A stretch of DNA of 64,000 nt. It comes from Gibbsiella quercinecans (GTDB taxonomy: Bacteria; Pseudomonadota; Gammaproteobacteria; Enterobacterales; Enterobacteriaceae). This document shows positions 1 through 8,158 of this stretch, one piece after another (the first letter of the stretch is position 1; each line of letters opens with the position of its first letter). Below the pieces are notes generated by a model. The model worked only from the letters and a program-made list of their open reading frames with translations. It was not told the DNA's origin and did no database searches. The position numbers and the translations under genes are program-made. Location of the stretch: the NCBI RefSeq assembly GCF_002291425.1, contig NZ_CP014136.1, positions 4,588,001 through 4,652,000 on the forward strand, written 5' to 3'.

Positions 1-467
1 TGAGCAAAGGCAATAAGAAGTCGGTGGTGATCCTGCCGCAGGAGCAGTTGGAAAACCTGTTGGATAAGCTGAGCGGCTATGCCAAACCGGACGAACGCAT
101 CCTGATTTTAGCGCGTTACCACCATCTCAAGCCGGACGTGCTGCAGAAGGCGGCGACGCGGTGGCCGAAGCTGAACATCGAGTTTATGACCATCCATGCC
201 AGCAAGGGGCAACAGGCCGAGTATGTGATCATCACCGGGCTGCATGAGGGAAATGACGGTTTTCCGGCGGCGGCGCGGGAGTCGGTGTTAGAAGATGTCT
301 TGTTGCCGCAGCCGGAAGATTTTCCGCATGCAGAAGAGCGGCGCTTGCTGTACGTGGCGCTGACCCGAGCAAAACATCAGGTATGGCTATTGCAGGATCG
401 TGAGCGCCCGTCGGTCTTTGTTGAGCAATTGCATAACATTGGCGTGCCACTGCAGAAAAAACCGTAA
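1..467 (+). CDS. helD: DNA helicase IV, C-terminal part (truncated by window edge)
   Basis: This is the last ~155 codons of a UvrD/Rep-type superfamily 1 helicase; the reading frame is already open at base 3, so the start lies to the left of the window. The stretch holds the conserved C-terminal helicase motifs: TIHASKGQQAEYV (motif V region) and EERRLLYVALTRAKHQVW (motif VI, with the Arg that contacts ATP). HelD unwinds DNA 3'-to-5' and acts in the RecF recombination pathway. The downstream neighbours mgsA, yccT, yccU and hspQ match the order in Escherichia coli, which makes helD rather than another UvrD-like helicase the right call. Family assignment is firm; only the left end is missing. 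Confidence 0.93.
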   Translation, partial: SKGNKKSVVILPQEQLENLLDKLSGYAKPDERILILARYHHLKPDVLQKAATRWPKLNIEFMTIHASKGQQAEYVIITGLHEGNDGFPAAARESVLEDVLLPQPEDFPHAEERRLLYVALTRAKHQVWLLQDRERPSVFVEQLHNIGVPLQKKP

Positions 468-506
468 CCGGCCGGCGTGGTGGAATACCAGGCCGCCGGG
501 CACCGG

Positions 507-965
507 TTATTGCAGGCGGTTTTGCAGATAACGCTGGTAGTCGGGGATAGCGATTTCCACTTCGCGGATAAACAGCGTAGAGGCGATCAGGAAATCCGCC
601 GTGGAGCGGTTGGTCGCCACCGGAATATTCCAAACCGTCGCCAGGCGTAGCAGCGCCTTCACGTCAGGATCGTGCGGGACGGCGTTCAGCGGGTCCCAAA
701 AGAAAATCAACATATCGATTTGCCCTTCCGCGATCAGCGCGCCAACCTGCTGATCGCCCCCCATTGGGCCACTCATCATACTCTTGACCGGCACCCCTGT
801 GGCGCGCTGAACCAGATTGCCGGTGGTGCCGGTGGCATACAGCTGGTGCTGCGCCAATGTCGTTTGGTTGTCTTCAACCCACTGAAGCAGCGCCTGTTTG
901 CAGTGATCGTGCGCCACCAGCGCAATGTGCTTGCGAACGGCGATGGTGCGGGTGGTCATTTCCAT
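507..965 (-). CDS. mgsA: Methylglyoxal synthase
   Basis: A 152-residue cytoplasmic enzyme that converts dihydroxyacetone phosphate to methylglyoxal and phosphate, a bypass of lower glycolysis when phosphate is short. Length equals the E. coli protein. The catalytic Asp lies in the motif [10 protein letters not shown], and the phosphate-binding region (ALVAHDHCK near residue 20; TGTTG near residue 47) is intact. It converges with helD, whose stop is 40 bases away. Methylglyoxal is also relevant to the DJ-1/PfpI protein far downstream (43613-44215), though nothing in the sequence links them. Confidence 0.96.
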   Translation of the reverse strand: MEMTTRTIAVRKHIALVAHDHCKQALLQWVEDNQTTLAQHQLYATGTTGNLVQRATGVPVKSMMSGPMGGDQQVGALIAEGQIDMLIFFWDPLNAVPHDPDVKALLRLATVWNIPVATNRSTADFLIASTLFIREVEIAIPDYQRYLQNRLQ

Positions 966-1074
966 GTTGATGTCCTTTGCTGAGCGGAGGTGAGCGACAG
1001 GTTACTGAAACTGTTTTTCTCTGCCTAGCATTTAGCGCTGAAAATATGAAGAGTGCACGGATTCAGATAAGAAA

Positions 1075-1749
1075 TCAGGGCGTTTCGCGGTTTTCAGTAT
1101 ACTGATTGGCCCAACGCAGAAAGCGTTTTTGGGTATCCCGATCGGCCTGCTGAAACCAGTATTGCAACATTTGCTCTGAAACATAGGCTTCTTTCAGCGT
1201 GATGGATTTTTGCCCCGGGGGCGTTACGCCTGGCGGTGGAATGGGCGTGCTGGCGCGAAGGTGGGCGAAGGCCGGCACCGAGGCGGCGTGCTTCTGGCCA
1301 TTGTATGCGATCATGGTTTTTTCCAGATCGGCGCCCGGATTGGCCGCCAGCTTGTCGTTTTTGGTTGCCAATTTTTTGCCGCTGTCGTCGACGAGCTGAT
1401 AGTTTAATGCATGATTGAACTGCAAGCCGTCGCGTGCGCTGTCAATGCGCGGCAGTTCAAAGCTGACCATGCGGGTGTTGTGTGCGTTAAACGTCACGAT
1501 CAGGGGTTGTGAGGTGTAGGTGATCGGCCCGTGCGAGCTTGACGTGACCGTTTTGACCACTTTGAATAATAGTTGGTGCTCTCCGCTGTCCAATTCCAGG
1601 CTATCGGCGCCTTTCAGGAGCGAGCCGGTCATTTGTCTGCCGTCAACCACCAGCAGATCGATATCCGGGGAAAGTTTTAGGGTCGTCGCTACGGCAGGCG
1701 CACTGAGCCATAGGCTAAGCAGCCCCGCAACCACCAGACCAAATTTCAT
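1075..1749 (-). CDS. yccT: YccT/CsgI family secreted protein (DUF2057)
   Basis: A 224-residue exported protein of the YccT family (DUF2057). I chose the ATG at 1749 because it has an AAGGAGATAAT ribosome-binding site just upstream and begins a clean signal peptide (MKFGLVVAGLLSLWLSAPAVA, cleavage after the AVA). In E. coli the homologue (CsgI) slows curli fibre assembly in the periplasm; that role is known for the family and inferred here. The gene lies between mgsA and yccU as in E. coli, and is transcribed divergently from yccU. Confidence 0.88.
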   Translation of the reverse strand: MKFGLVVAGLLSLWLSAPAVATTLKLSPDIDLLVVDGRQMTGSLLKGADSLELDSGEHQLLFKVVKTVTSSSHGPITYTSQPLIVTFNAHNTRMVSFELPRIDSARDGLQFNHALNYQLVDDSGKKLATKNDKLAANPGADLEKTMIAYNGQKHAASVPAFAHLRASTPIPPPGVTPPGQKSITLKEAYVSEQMLQYWFQQADRDTQKRFLRWANQYTENRETP

Positions 1750-1970
1750 TATTATCTCCTTGTGTAAGGGAACATGGCATAGTGTCGGGCACAAGGGATA
1801 GTGTGTCAAAGTATTTCATTTATATTACAATTTTCACACTTTTACATAACTACCGCCTTTTGGCATCGGATCGGCAGGGTGGGGTTAGCAAAGCCAGTGC
1901 AGCTGCCGTTTGAGCGCTGAAGGGTTACACTTGGCTTATGGGGATTTCTTTATTCAATCAGGAGTCGATC

Positions 1971-2387
1971 ATGCAAGACCATGAAATTGCAGCACTGTTG
2001 CAAGAAACCAAAACCATCGCTCTGGTTGGCGCCAGCGATAACCCGGCGCGGCCAAGCTACGGGGTGATGGCCTATCTGCTGCAGCAAGGCTACCAGGTTA
2101 TCCCTGTCAGCCCGAAGCTGGCGGGGCAAACGCTACTGGGGCAACCGGTTTATGCCACGCTGGCGGCGATCCCTCAACCGGTGGATATGGTGGATGTGTT
2201 CCGCAATGCCGAGGCGGCCTATGGGGTGGCGCAGGAGGCTATCGCCATCGGCGCCAAAGCGCTGTGGTTACAGATTGGGGTTATCAATGAGGCGGCCGCG
2301 GCGCTGGCAAAAGAGGCCGGGCTTGCGGTGGTGATGGATCGCTGCCCAAAAATTGAAATTCCGCGCCTGGGGTTGGTGCGTGCGTAA
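1971..2387 (+). CDS. yccU: CoA-binding domain protein YccU
   Basis: A 138-residue protein consisting of one CoA-binding Rossmann-like domain (pfam13380 type): [19 protein letters not shown] at the N-terminus is the nucleotide-binding loop, followed by a conserved PVDMVDVFR segment. No catalytic partner domain is present, so its molecular role is unknown, as for the family. The ATG at 1971 is preceded by CAGGAG at proper spacing and gives the usual family length. A strong hairpin follows the stop codon. Confidence 0.9.
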   Translation: MQDHEIAALLQETKTIALVGASDNPARPSYGVMAYLLQQGYQVIPVSPKLAGQTLLGQPVYATLAAIPQPVDMVDVFRNAEAAYGVAQEAIAIGAKALWLQIGVINEAAAALAKEAGLAVVMDRCPKIEIPRLGLVRA

Positions 2388-2420
2388 GGGCCGGCACCCG
2401 TGGCGGATAGATAAATAAAG

Positions 2421-2445
2421 AGGGCCCGGCGAATGGCCGGGCCCT
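2421..2445. terminator. GC-rich hairpin between yccU and hspQ
   Basis: A perfect 10-bp stem (AGGGCCCGGC / GCCGGGCCCT) with a 5-base loop lies between two convergent genes. The left side is preceded by an A-rich stretch, so it can end transcription from hspQ better than from yccU; there is no long T run on the right. Confidence 0.6.
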
Positions 2446-2479
2446 GATGGCTTGTGTGCGATGAAACGGCGCAACGCGC

Positions 2480-2797
2480 TTAGTTGCGCAGGCGCGGCGC
2501 TTGCAACTGGTGGCGGATCGACTCGGCCAGCTCATCCAATGAAGGCTGTTCCGGATGGGCATCCGGGTACTCGCCCGAGAGCTGCGCCTCTGCCAGATAG
2601 GTATGCACCGGCTGCCCCTCTTCATCCTCAATCACGACATGGTACCAGGGAGCTAAACGCAATTGGTCGTTTACCGCGATCTCACCGGCTTTCGGCTGAG
2701 CCAGTGAGTATTCCGGGTCGACATCAATTATGACCCCCAGGCAGCCCAGCAGCTTGTGTCGAACCTGTTGCCCGATGCCAAATTTACTGGTAATCAT
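2480..2797 (-). CDS. hspQ: Heat shock protein HspQ (YccV)
   Basis: A 105-residue hemimethylated-DNA-binding/YccV-type protein. The hallmark core is visible: [26 protein letters not shown] and [20 protein letters not shown]. In E. coli HspQ helps degrade mutant DnaA and acts as a specificity-enhancing factor of Lon. It sits, as expected, between yccU and rlmI. A good AGGAGG-type ribosome-binding site precedes the ATG at 2797. Confidence 0.94.
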   Translation of the reverse strand: MITSKFGIGQQVRHKLLGCLGVIIDVDPEYSLAQPKAGEIAVNDQLRLAPWYHVVIEDEEGQPVHTYLAEAQLSGEYPDAHPEQPSLDELAESIRHQLQAPRLRN

Positions 2798-2857
2798 GAC
2801 GTCCTCCTGAAAAAGTGCTTTGCTCTATATATGTGGGCAAAAGCGGGCGATTTCAAG

Positions 2858-4048
2858 TTACATCACGCGGCAGGCAAACCCTTTCAGATACAGGCCTTCC
2901 GGATAGGTGGCGATCACCGGGTGATCGGCCGCCTGGCGGAACTGTTCGATAAACTGCATATCACAGCCGGCATCCAACGCGGCATCGGCCAGGATTTTCT
3001 GAAACAGGTCAGTCGGCATCAGCCCGGAACAGGAGAAGCTCAGCAAAATGCCCCCCGGATTCAGCAATTGCATGGCCAGCATGTTGATGTCTTTGTAGCC
3101 GCGGCATGCGCTCGCCAACTGATTCTTGTTTTCGACAAATTTGGGGGGATCCATAATGATCAGATCGAATTTTTCCCCTTGTGTGCGGTAGTTGCGCAGC
3201 AGTTGGAACACATCGTCACGCACAAACTGAGCACGCTGCAGATCCAGGCCGTTCAATTCGATATTTTGCCTGGCGATATCCAGCGCTGCCTGTGAGGTGT
3301 CAACGCTGATCACCTGTTCGCAACCGCCCATCAGCGCAGAAACGGCGAAAGCGCCAGTATACGAGAAGCAGTTCAGTACGCGGCGCCCGGCGGAATAGTT
3401 ACGCGCGGCCAGGCGGCTGTCCCGCTGATCGAGATAAAAGCCGGTTTTATGCCCTTGCTGAATATCTACCAGCAGTTTCATGCCGTGTTCCGTAATCGGC
3501 AGCAGCGCCGGCGGCAGTTCGCCCAGCACAGGCCCCTGCGCCAGCGGCAATCCTTCTTTTTTCCGCACGGCAACGTCGGAACGATCGTAAATGGCGCAAT
3601 CGGGGTAACAGTGCTGCAACGCGGCAACCAGCGCGTCACGCTGATATTCGGCACCGGCAGACAGCAATTGTAGCACCAGGAAGTTCTGGAAACGATCGAT
3701 GGTGATGCCCGGCAAACCATCGGATTCGCCGGCGATCAGGCGGTAGCCATTCAGGCCATCGCGTTTCGCCACCCAGTCACGCCAGCCTTGCGCTTGTTGC
3801 AGGCGGCGGATAAAAAACCCGGTGTCGATGGCTTCATCTTGTTTGAATGTCCAGACTCGGGCGCGGATTTGCGATTGCGGCGAATAGGCGCCACGCGCCA
3901 GCCATTTGCCCTGGTTATCGCAAATATCAATGGTTTCGCCAGAAAAGGCTTTCCCTTCAATACGTTGCACTGCACCTGAGAAGATCCACGGGTGACGGCG
4001 GAGTAGGGATTTTTCACGGCCTTTGGCGAGAAACAGACGTACGGTCAT
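2858..4048 (-). CDS. rlmI: 23S rRNA m5C1962 methyltransferase RlmI
   Basis: A 396-residue SAM-dependent methyltransferase that modifies C1962 of 23S rRNA. It has an N-terminal PUA domain (about residues 1-75; [10 protein letters not shown] is typical), then the EEHEA-like linker and a Rossmann methyltransferase domain with the SAM loop [11 protein letters not shown] and the catalytic-region motif [10 protein letters not shown]. The start at 4048 ([20 protein letters not shown]) equals the E. coli length; an upstream ATG at 4066 would add six residues without support. It is divergent from acyP. Confidence 0.95.
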   Translation of the reverse strand: MTVRLFLAKGREKSLLRRHPWIFSGAVQRIEGKAFSGETIDICDNQGKWLARGAYSPQSQIRARVWTFKQDEAIDTGFFIRRLQQAQGWRDWVAKRDGLNGYRLIAGESDGLPGITIDRFQNFLVLQLLSAGAEYQRDALVAALQHCYPDCAIYDRSDVAVRKKEGLPLAQGPVLGELPPALLPITEHGMKLLVDIQQGHKTGFYLDQRDSRLAARNYSAGRRVLNCFSYTGAFAVSALMGGCEQVISVDTSQAALDIARQNIELNGLDLQRAQFVRDDVFQLLRNYRTQGEKFDLIIMDPPKFVENKNQLASACRGYKDINMLAMQLLNPGGILLSFSCSGLMPTDLFQKILADAALDAGCDMQFIEQFRQAADHPVIATYPEGLYLKGFACRVM

Positions 4049-4144
4049 AATTAAGTATGCAGCCAACTAGGTAAAAAGAACGGCATACCTGTGGTAAAAC
4101 ATAGGCATGCCATAACAAGTACGATTACAGCAAAGGAGCCGATT

Positions 4145-4423
4145 ATGACACAAATTTGTATTGCCGCGTACGCCTATGGCGTTGTGCAAGGGGTAGGGTT
4201 TCGCTACAGCGTCCAGCAGCAGGCGACGGAACTGGGGCTGACCGGCTATGCCCGTAATTTGGACGACGGTAGCGTAGAGGTGGTGGTGTGTGGCGACGCG
4301 GAGCAGGTCGACCAATTGACGATCTGGTTGAAAAACGGCGGGCCGCGCAACGCTAAAATCGAACGTCTGTTAGTAGAGCCGCGCGGCATAACGGCGTATT
4401 CAGGGTTCAGCATCCGCTATTAA
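4145..4423 (+). CDS. acyP: Acylphosphatase
   Basis: A 92-residue acylphosphatase (YccX) that hydrolyses carboxyl-phosphate bonds. The two signature parts are present: [14 protein letters not shown] with the catalytic Arg, and [15 protein letters not shown] with the catalytic Asn. The ATG at 4145 follows AAAGGAG. Its stop codon is one base from the convergent tusE stop, so the two transcripts overlap at their 3' ends. Confidence 0.95.
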   Translation: MTQICIAAYAYGVVQGVGFRYSVQQQATELGLTGYARNLDDGSVEVVVCGDAEQVDQLTIWLKNGGPRNAKIERLLVEPRGITAYSGFSIRY

Positions 4424-4424
4424 G

Positions 4425-4754
4425 CTAAATGCATTTGACCGGTTTGGGCAGGCCGGCGATTTTCGTCGCCTGTTTGGCCGGGCCTTTCGGGAACAGGCGA
4501 TAAAGGTAACGGCTATTGCCTTTTTCCTCACCGTATTTTTGCGCCATCGCCTTCACCAACATCCGGATCGCCGGCGAAGTGTTAAACTGCTGGTAGAAAT
4601 CGCGCACGAATCTGACGACTTCCCAATGGGCTTCCGTCAGTACGATGTCTTCCTGGGCGGCCAATATCGGCGCCAGCTCCTCGTGCCAGTCGGCGCTGTT
4701 CTTCAGGTAGCCTTGCGCATCTGTAGCGATAATCTGGCCTTCAAACTCCAACAT
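4425..4754 (-). CDS. tusE: Sulfurtransferase TusE
   Basis: A 109-residue DsrC-family protein. It ends KPVKCI, with the penultimate catalytic Cys that receives persulfide sulfur from TusBCD and passes it to MnmA for 2-thiolation of wobble uridine in tRNA. The core motifs ([42 protein letters not shown]) are intact. Position between acyP and yccA is the standard enterobacterial order. Confidence 0.95.
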   Translation of the reverse strand: MLEFEGQIIATDAQGYLKNSADWHEELAPILAAQEDIVLTEAHWEVVRFVRDFYQQFNTSPAIRMLVKAMAQKYGEEKGNSRYLYRLFPKGPAKQATKIAGLPKPVKCI

Positions 4755-4819
4755 ACTGCCTCGTTAACGGGTAATTCATCACGCCCGGCAGTCTAGCAAA
4801 TTTTGCCGCCGCCAAAAAC

Positions 4820-4847
4820 AAAGCCCCGCTCGGGTGAGCGGGGCTTT
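4820..4847. terminator. Bidirectional hairpin between tusE promoter side and yccA 3' end
   Basis: A perfect 12-bp stem (AAAGCCCCGCTC / GAGCGGGGCTTT) with a 4-base loop lies 20 bases beyond the yccA stop. On the minus strand it is followed by a T-rich run (AAAAAC on the plus strand at 4814), so it is a good rho-independent terminator for yccA. Confidence 0.8.
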
Positions 4848-4866
4848 ATGCCGTACAAGCCGGTTA

Positions 4867-5526
4867 TCAGTTGCTGCGGGCAAAGCCCAAGATGCTCAAC
4901 AGGCTGATAAACATGTTGTACAGCGAAACATACAGGCTGACGGTAGCGCGAATGTAGTTGGTTTCGCCGCCGTGAATAATGTTGCTGGTTTCCCACAGGA
5001 TGGCGCCGGCGGAGAACAGGATAAACAGCGCGCTGATCGCCAGGTGCAGCGCCGGGATTTGCAGGAACAGGTTGGCAATCACCGCAACCAACAGCACAAC
5101 GAAGCCGGCCATCAGCATCCCGGACAGGAAAGACATATCCTTGCGCGTCGTCAGCACGTAGGCAGAGCAGCAGACGAACACTAGCGCGGTGCCGCCCAGT
5201 GCGAGCATGATCAGATCGCCTGCGCCGCTGCCGATAAAGGAACTGAGGATAGGCCCCAGCGTATAGCCCATAAAGCCGGTCAGGGCGAAAGCCGCCAGAA
5301 TGCCCGCCGGGCTGTTAGCCAGTTTGTGGGTCAGGAACATCAGGCCATAAAAGCCGACCAGCATCAGCAGCAACCCTGGCGCAGGCAGGCCAAGCAGGGT
5401 GCTGGCGGTGGCGGTCAGTGCGGAAAAGGCCAGCGTCAGCGAAAGCAGGAAATAGGTATTACGCAAGACTTTATGCGTACTAAGCAGCGAGCCACGCGAG
5501 GAGGATGAGACGATAGTGCGGTCCAT
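4867..5526 (-). CDS. yccA: Bax-inhibitor-1 family inner-membrane protein YccA
   Basis: A 219-residue polytopic protein with about seven hydrophobic segments, of the BI-1/YccA family. In E. coli YccA is a substrate and modulator of the FtsH protease and protects the Sec translocon when it is jammed. The N-terminal leader (residues 1-25, Ser-rich, ending before the first membrane segment) is the part FtsH recognises in E. coli. Upstream lies tRNA-Ser in opposite orientation, as in E. coli. Confidence 0.93.
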   Translation of the reverse strand: MDRTIVSSSSRGSLLSTHKVLRNTYFLLSLTLAFSALTATASTLLGLPAPGLLLMLVGFYGLMFLTHKLANSPAGILAAFALTGFMGYTLGPILSSFIGSGAGDLIMLALGGTALVFVCCSAYVLTTRKDMSFLSGMLMAGFVVLLVAVIANLFLQIPALHLAISALFILFSAGAILWETSNIIHGGETNYIRATVSLYVSLYNMFISLLSILGFARSN

Positions 5527-5761
5527 AATGATCTCTCTTATCAGGTCATCACAAAATTAATCACGATGATAGGCAGTGCAAGCATTTGATTAAAGTTTGT
5601 TTACCAATCTTTACCGTTAGTTATCATTGTGGCAACCCAACGAAAAAGCACGATGTTGTTCACCCTTTCGGGGTTCCCGGCCGGTAGCCGCGATCATCAT
5701 GGCAAATGGGCGTAATTGCGCCGGGTGTGCTGGTTTTTCGTGCGGTTGAACGTGGGCAGTC

Positions 5762-5790
5762 TTTACAAGTGGATCTGCTATGTTTATAGT
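5762..5790 (+). promoter_or_regulatory. Sigma70 promoter of tRNA-Ser
   Basis: TTTACA (5762-5767), a 17-base spacer, then TATAGT (5785-5790), followed by a GC-rich GCGC discriminator typical of stringently controlled tRNA promoters. The tRNA begins 13 bases after the -10 box. Confidence 0.8.
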
Positions 5791-5802
5791 GCGCTTCGTT
5801 AC

Positions 5803-5890
5803 GGAGGGGTGGCCGAGTGGCTGAAGGCAACGGTCTTGAAAACCGTCGACGGGAAACCGTTCCAGAGTTCGAATCTCTGCTCCTCCGCCA
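5803..5890 (+). tRNA. serT: tRNA-Ser(UGA)
   Basis: An 88-base class II tRNA. The acceptor stem GGAGGGG pairs with CTCCTCC, the anticodon loop CTTGAAAA region gives anticodon TGA, a long variable arm follows (GTCGACGGGAAACCGT region), and TTCGAATC forms the T loop. The CCA end is encoded. In E. coli serT is found at the same place next to yccA. Confidence 0.95.
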
Positions 5891-5896
5891 TATTTT

Positions 5897-5930
5897 AGCC
5901 CCAGGCTTATCGCAAGCCTGGGGCTTTTTT
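5897..5930 (+). terminator. Rho-independent terminator of tRNA-Ser
   Basis: A 12-bp stem (AGCCCCAGGCTT / AAGCCTGGGGCT, loop ATCGC) followed by six T residues, immediately after the tRNA. Confidence 0.9.
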
Positions 5931-5961
5931 GTATCTGCCGGTTAACGGCGGGGCGCTTATG

Positions 5962-6426
5962 TCACAGTTGTTTGAGCTTTTGCGCCAGGCGCCGCGTTTG
6001 CCAGCGTTGCAACGCATCGCGCAGCACCAGCGTGCGGGCGGCGCGCATGACCAACCCCAGCCCGATGGCGCCGATCGCCCATAGCGACCACCAGTATTGC
6101 GGCTGGGTAATGCCGTTAATGGCCAGCAGGATCAGGCTCAAGATCACAAAGCGTAATAGCTTGCTCAATAGCAGGCCTTCGTTTTCTACCCGGCGTCGGG
6201 CTGCTAATTCCGCTGCGCTCCAGGCCGTTTGTTCTGGCGCCTGGCGGGTAAGATCGCACACCTGCATCCCGAGTGCTGCCGCAATGGCGCCGAGCGTTTC
6301 CAGGCTGGCCTGGTGGCCATTCTCAATGCGCTGGATAGTCCGGGTGCTGAGCCCTGCGATAGTGGCCAGCTGTTCCTGCGACCACCCTTTGGCTAAGCGC
6401 AATTCCCTTATGTTGTAGTGTTGCAT
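5962..6426 (-). CDS. XRE-family regulator with C-terminal two-helix membrane domain
   Basis: A 154-residue protein: an N-terminal helix-turn-helix of the Cro/CI type (residues ~5-60; GWSQEQLATIAGLSTRTIQRIENG) and a C-terminal region with two hydrophobic segments (FVILSLILLAIN and WSLWAIGAIGLGLVM) and a basic tail, i.e. the 2TM domain seen in small membrane-tethered XRE proteins. I chose the ATG at 6426, which has CAGGAG eight bases upstream; the frame is open far upstream but without a better start. The target is unknown; such proteins are thought to be membrane-anchored autoregulators. It stands alone between the tRNA terminator and another XRE gene. Confidence 0.75.
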   Translation of the reverse strand: MQHYNIRELRLAKGWSQEQLATIAGLSTRTIQRIENGHQASLETLGAIAAALGMQVCDLTRQAPEQTAWSAAELAARRRVENEGLLLSKLLRFVILSLILLAINGITQPQYWWSLWAIGAIGLGLVMRAARTLVLRDALQRWQTRRLAQKLKQL

Positions 6427-6565
6427 GGCATACTCCTGACTGAATAGCGGCGGCGTTCCCACGGCGGAACCGTTGCCGTGCTGTACCGGTTGAAAATAAC
6501 CATGAGTGTAACCGCTGATGATTAATCGGCCACGACAGCAAGGTGACACCCAGGCGACAAGCCGC

Positions 6566-7141
6566 TCAGAACGTGACGTTGCGGATAAACCGCAGCAATT
6601 GGCCGCTGTTATTACAATAGGCGTATTGCTGATTGCTGTTGAATACGTGGGTTTCACCACGGCACAGCGTCAGAGTGCGGTTTTCCAACTGCAGCGTCAG
6701 TATGCCTTCCAGGACGTAGAGGATTTCATGCCAGCCTTCGGCATCGGGAACGGAATCATAGCGCTCGCCCGGCATCAAAGACCATTCCCATAGCTCCACC
6801 CGGTGATGCGCCGGCACGCTGGCGCTGAGCTGCGCTTGGCTTTGCGCCTCTTTGCCTTGCCAGGCCAGCTCGCCGACCAAAAAATCGCCGCGTGCTTCCG
6901 GCGCCTGGATCAGGTGGCTGAAGGAGACGCCCAGCGCTTCCGCCAGTTTATCCAGCACTGCCAGGCTAACGTTGCGATCCCCGGCTTCGATACCGGCCAG
7001 CATGCGGCGGCTAACGCCGGAAAGCTCCGCCAATGCCACCTGGCTTAACCCCGCCTGGCGGCGATAACTGCGCAAGTTACTGCTTAGATATTGTAGAACC
7101 TTGGGCGGTTCGTGATTACCATTGTGCATTATATTGCTCAT
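6566..7141 (-). CDS. XRE-cupin transcriptional regulator
   Basis: A protein of about 190 residues with an N-terminal XRE helix-turn-helix (SQVALAELSGVSRRMLAGIEAG) and a C-terminal cupin domain (EGWHEILYVLEGILTLQLE...CRGETHVFNSNQQYAY), the layout of SutR/PuuR-type regulators that bind small metabolites through the cupin. The start is uncertain: ATG codons at 7159, 7141 and 7129 are all in frame and none has a convincing ribosome-binding site. It is divergent from an EamA exporter, which it probably controls. A 16-base repeat (7122-7137 and 7171-7186) overlaps the 5' end of this gene and is a likely operator, so autoregulation is probable. Ligand unknown. Confidence 0.75.
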   Translation of the reverse strand: MSNIMHNGNHEPPKVLQYLSSNLRSYRRQAGLSQVALAELSGVSRRMLAGIEAGDRNVSLAVLDKLAEALGVSFSHLIQAPEARGDFLVGELAWQGKEAQSQAQLSASVPAHHRVELWEWSLMPGERYDSVPDAEGWHEILYVLEGILTLQLENRTLTLCRGETHVFNSNQQYAYCNNSGQLLRFIRNVTF

Positions 7142-7186
7142 TTGCAGGCTTTGCCCCATACTGGCAACAGTTGTGCATTATATTGC
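7122..7186. promoter_or_regulatory. Candidate operator: two direct copies of a 16-mer
   Basis: TTGTGCATTATATTGC occurs at 7122-7137 and again, identical, at 7171-7186, 49 bases apart. Each copy has GCA/TGC arms of an imperfect dyad. The pair sits in the overlap of two divergent 5' ends (XRE-cupin regulator and EamA transporter), where an autoregulated operator is expected. Confidence 0.6.
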
Positions 7187-7208
7187 ACTCTGTATGAAGG
7201 GCAATACT

Positions 7209-8126
7209 GTGGCGGTGGTAAAAAAATCCTCTATTCCAAACCTGTTTCTGACTATCCGGCCTCAAGAAGCGATACTGATCTTCATTACGATGATCTGGGG
7301 CGGGACTTTTCTGGTGGTCCAGCATGCCATGCTGGTGAGCGGCCCCTTCTTTTTTGTCGGTCTGCGCTTCGGCGCCGCGGCCCTGGCGTTGCTTTTGTTC
7401 TCGCTAAAGGCGCTGCGTGGGCTGACGTGGTATGAGCTGCGGGCCGGCGTGTTTATCGGCATTGCCATCATGTGCGGCTACGGCCTGCAAAGCGTGGGCT
7501 TGCAAACCATCAGCAGCAGCCAGTCGGCCTTTATGACGGCGATGTACGTGCCTATCGTCCCGCTGTTGCAGTGGCTGGTGCTCGGCCGCTTCCCCGGCAT
7601 TATGGCGTGGCTGGGGATCCTGTTGGCGTTTACCGGGCTAATCTTGTTGGCCGGGCCGGATGGCACTTCGATTTCTCTGAGCTTTGGCGAAATAGCCACC
7701 TTGGTCAGTGCGCTGGCGGTGGCGGCGGAAATTATCCTGATCGGCGCCTTTGCCGGCAAGGTTAACATCAAGCGGGTCACCATTGTGCAACTGGCCACCG
7801 CGTCGTTGCTGTCATTCTTGATGATGGCTCCCGCCGGTGAGCGCCTGCCAGCGTATTCCAACTATCTGCTGTATAGCTCGGTGGGCTTGGGCATCGCTAC
7901 TGCGCTTATTCAGTTGACCATGAACTGGGCGCAGCGCAGCGTTTCGCCAACGCGCGCCACGGTGATTTATGCTGGCGAACCGGTATGGGCGGGGATCGTC
8001 GGCCGTATTGCCGGTGAACGCCTGCCGGGCGTGGCGTTGCTGGGCGGCGTGCTGATTGTGCTGGGGGTGATCGTCAGCGAATTGCGCCTGCGCCGCAAGG
8101 CCAAAAAGGCGATTGTGGCGGAGTAG
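7209..8126 (+). CDS. EamA/DMT-family transporter
   Basis: A 305-residue inner-membrane protein with ten hydrophobic segments arranged as two EamA repeats (first repeat starts IFITMIWGGTFLVVQ; second ATLVSALAVAAEIILIG), as in YdcZ/RhaT-like drug/metabolite exporters. I favour GTG 7209 as start because AAGGG lies seven bases upstream; ATG 7194 is in frame but lacks a site. A cluster of positive charges follows the last helix (RLRRKAKK). Substrate unknown; the divergent XRE-cupin regulator suggests a metabolite exporter induced by its own substrate. Confidence 0.8.
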   Translation: MAVVKKSSIPNLFLTIRPQEAILIFITMIWGGTFLVVQHAMLVSGPFFFVGLRFGAAALALLLFSLKALRGLTWYELRAGVFIGIAIMCGYGLQSVGLQTISSSQSAFMTAMYVPIVPLLQWLVLGRFPGIMAWLGILLAFTGLILLAGPDGTSISLSFGEIATLVSALAVAAEIILIGAFAGKVNIKRVTIVQLATASLLSFLMMAPAGERLPAYSNYLLYSSVGLGIATALIQLTMNWAQRSVSPTRATVIYAGEPVWAGIVGRIAGERLPGVALLGGVLIVLGVIVSELRLRRKAKKAIVAE

Positions 8127-8149
8127 GGCGGCGGCAAGCGCACGCCCTA
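8124..8149 (+). terminator. Hairpin overlapping the EamA stop codon
   Basis: TAGGGCG (8124-8130, including the TAG stop) pairs with CGCCCTA (8143-8149), then CCTCTCTTTT follows. It separates two convergent genes. Confidence 0.5.
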
Positions 8150-8158
8150 ACCTCTCTT

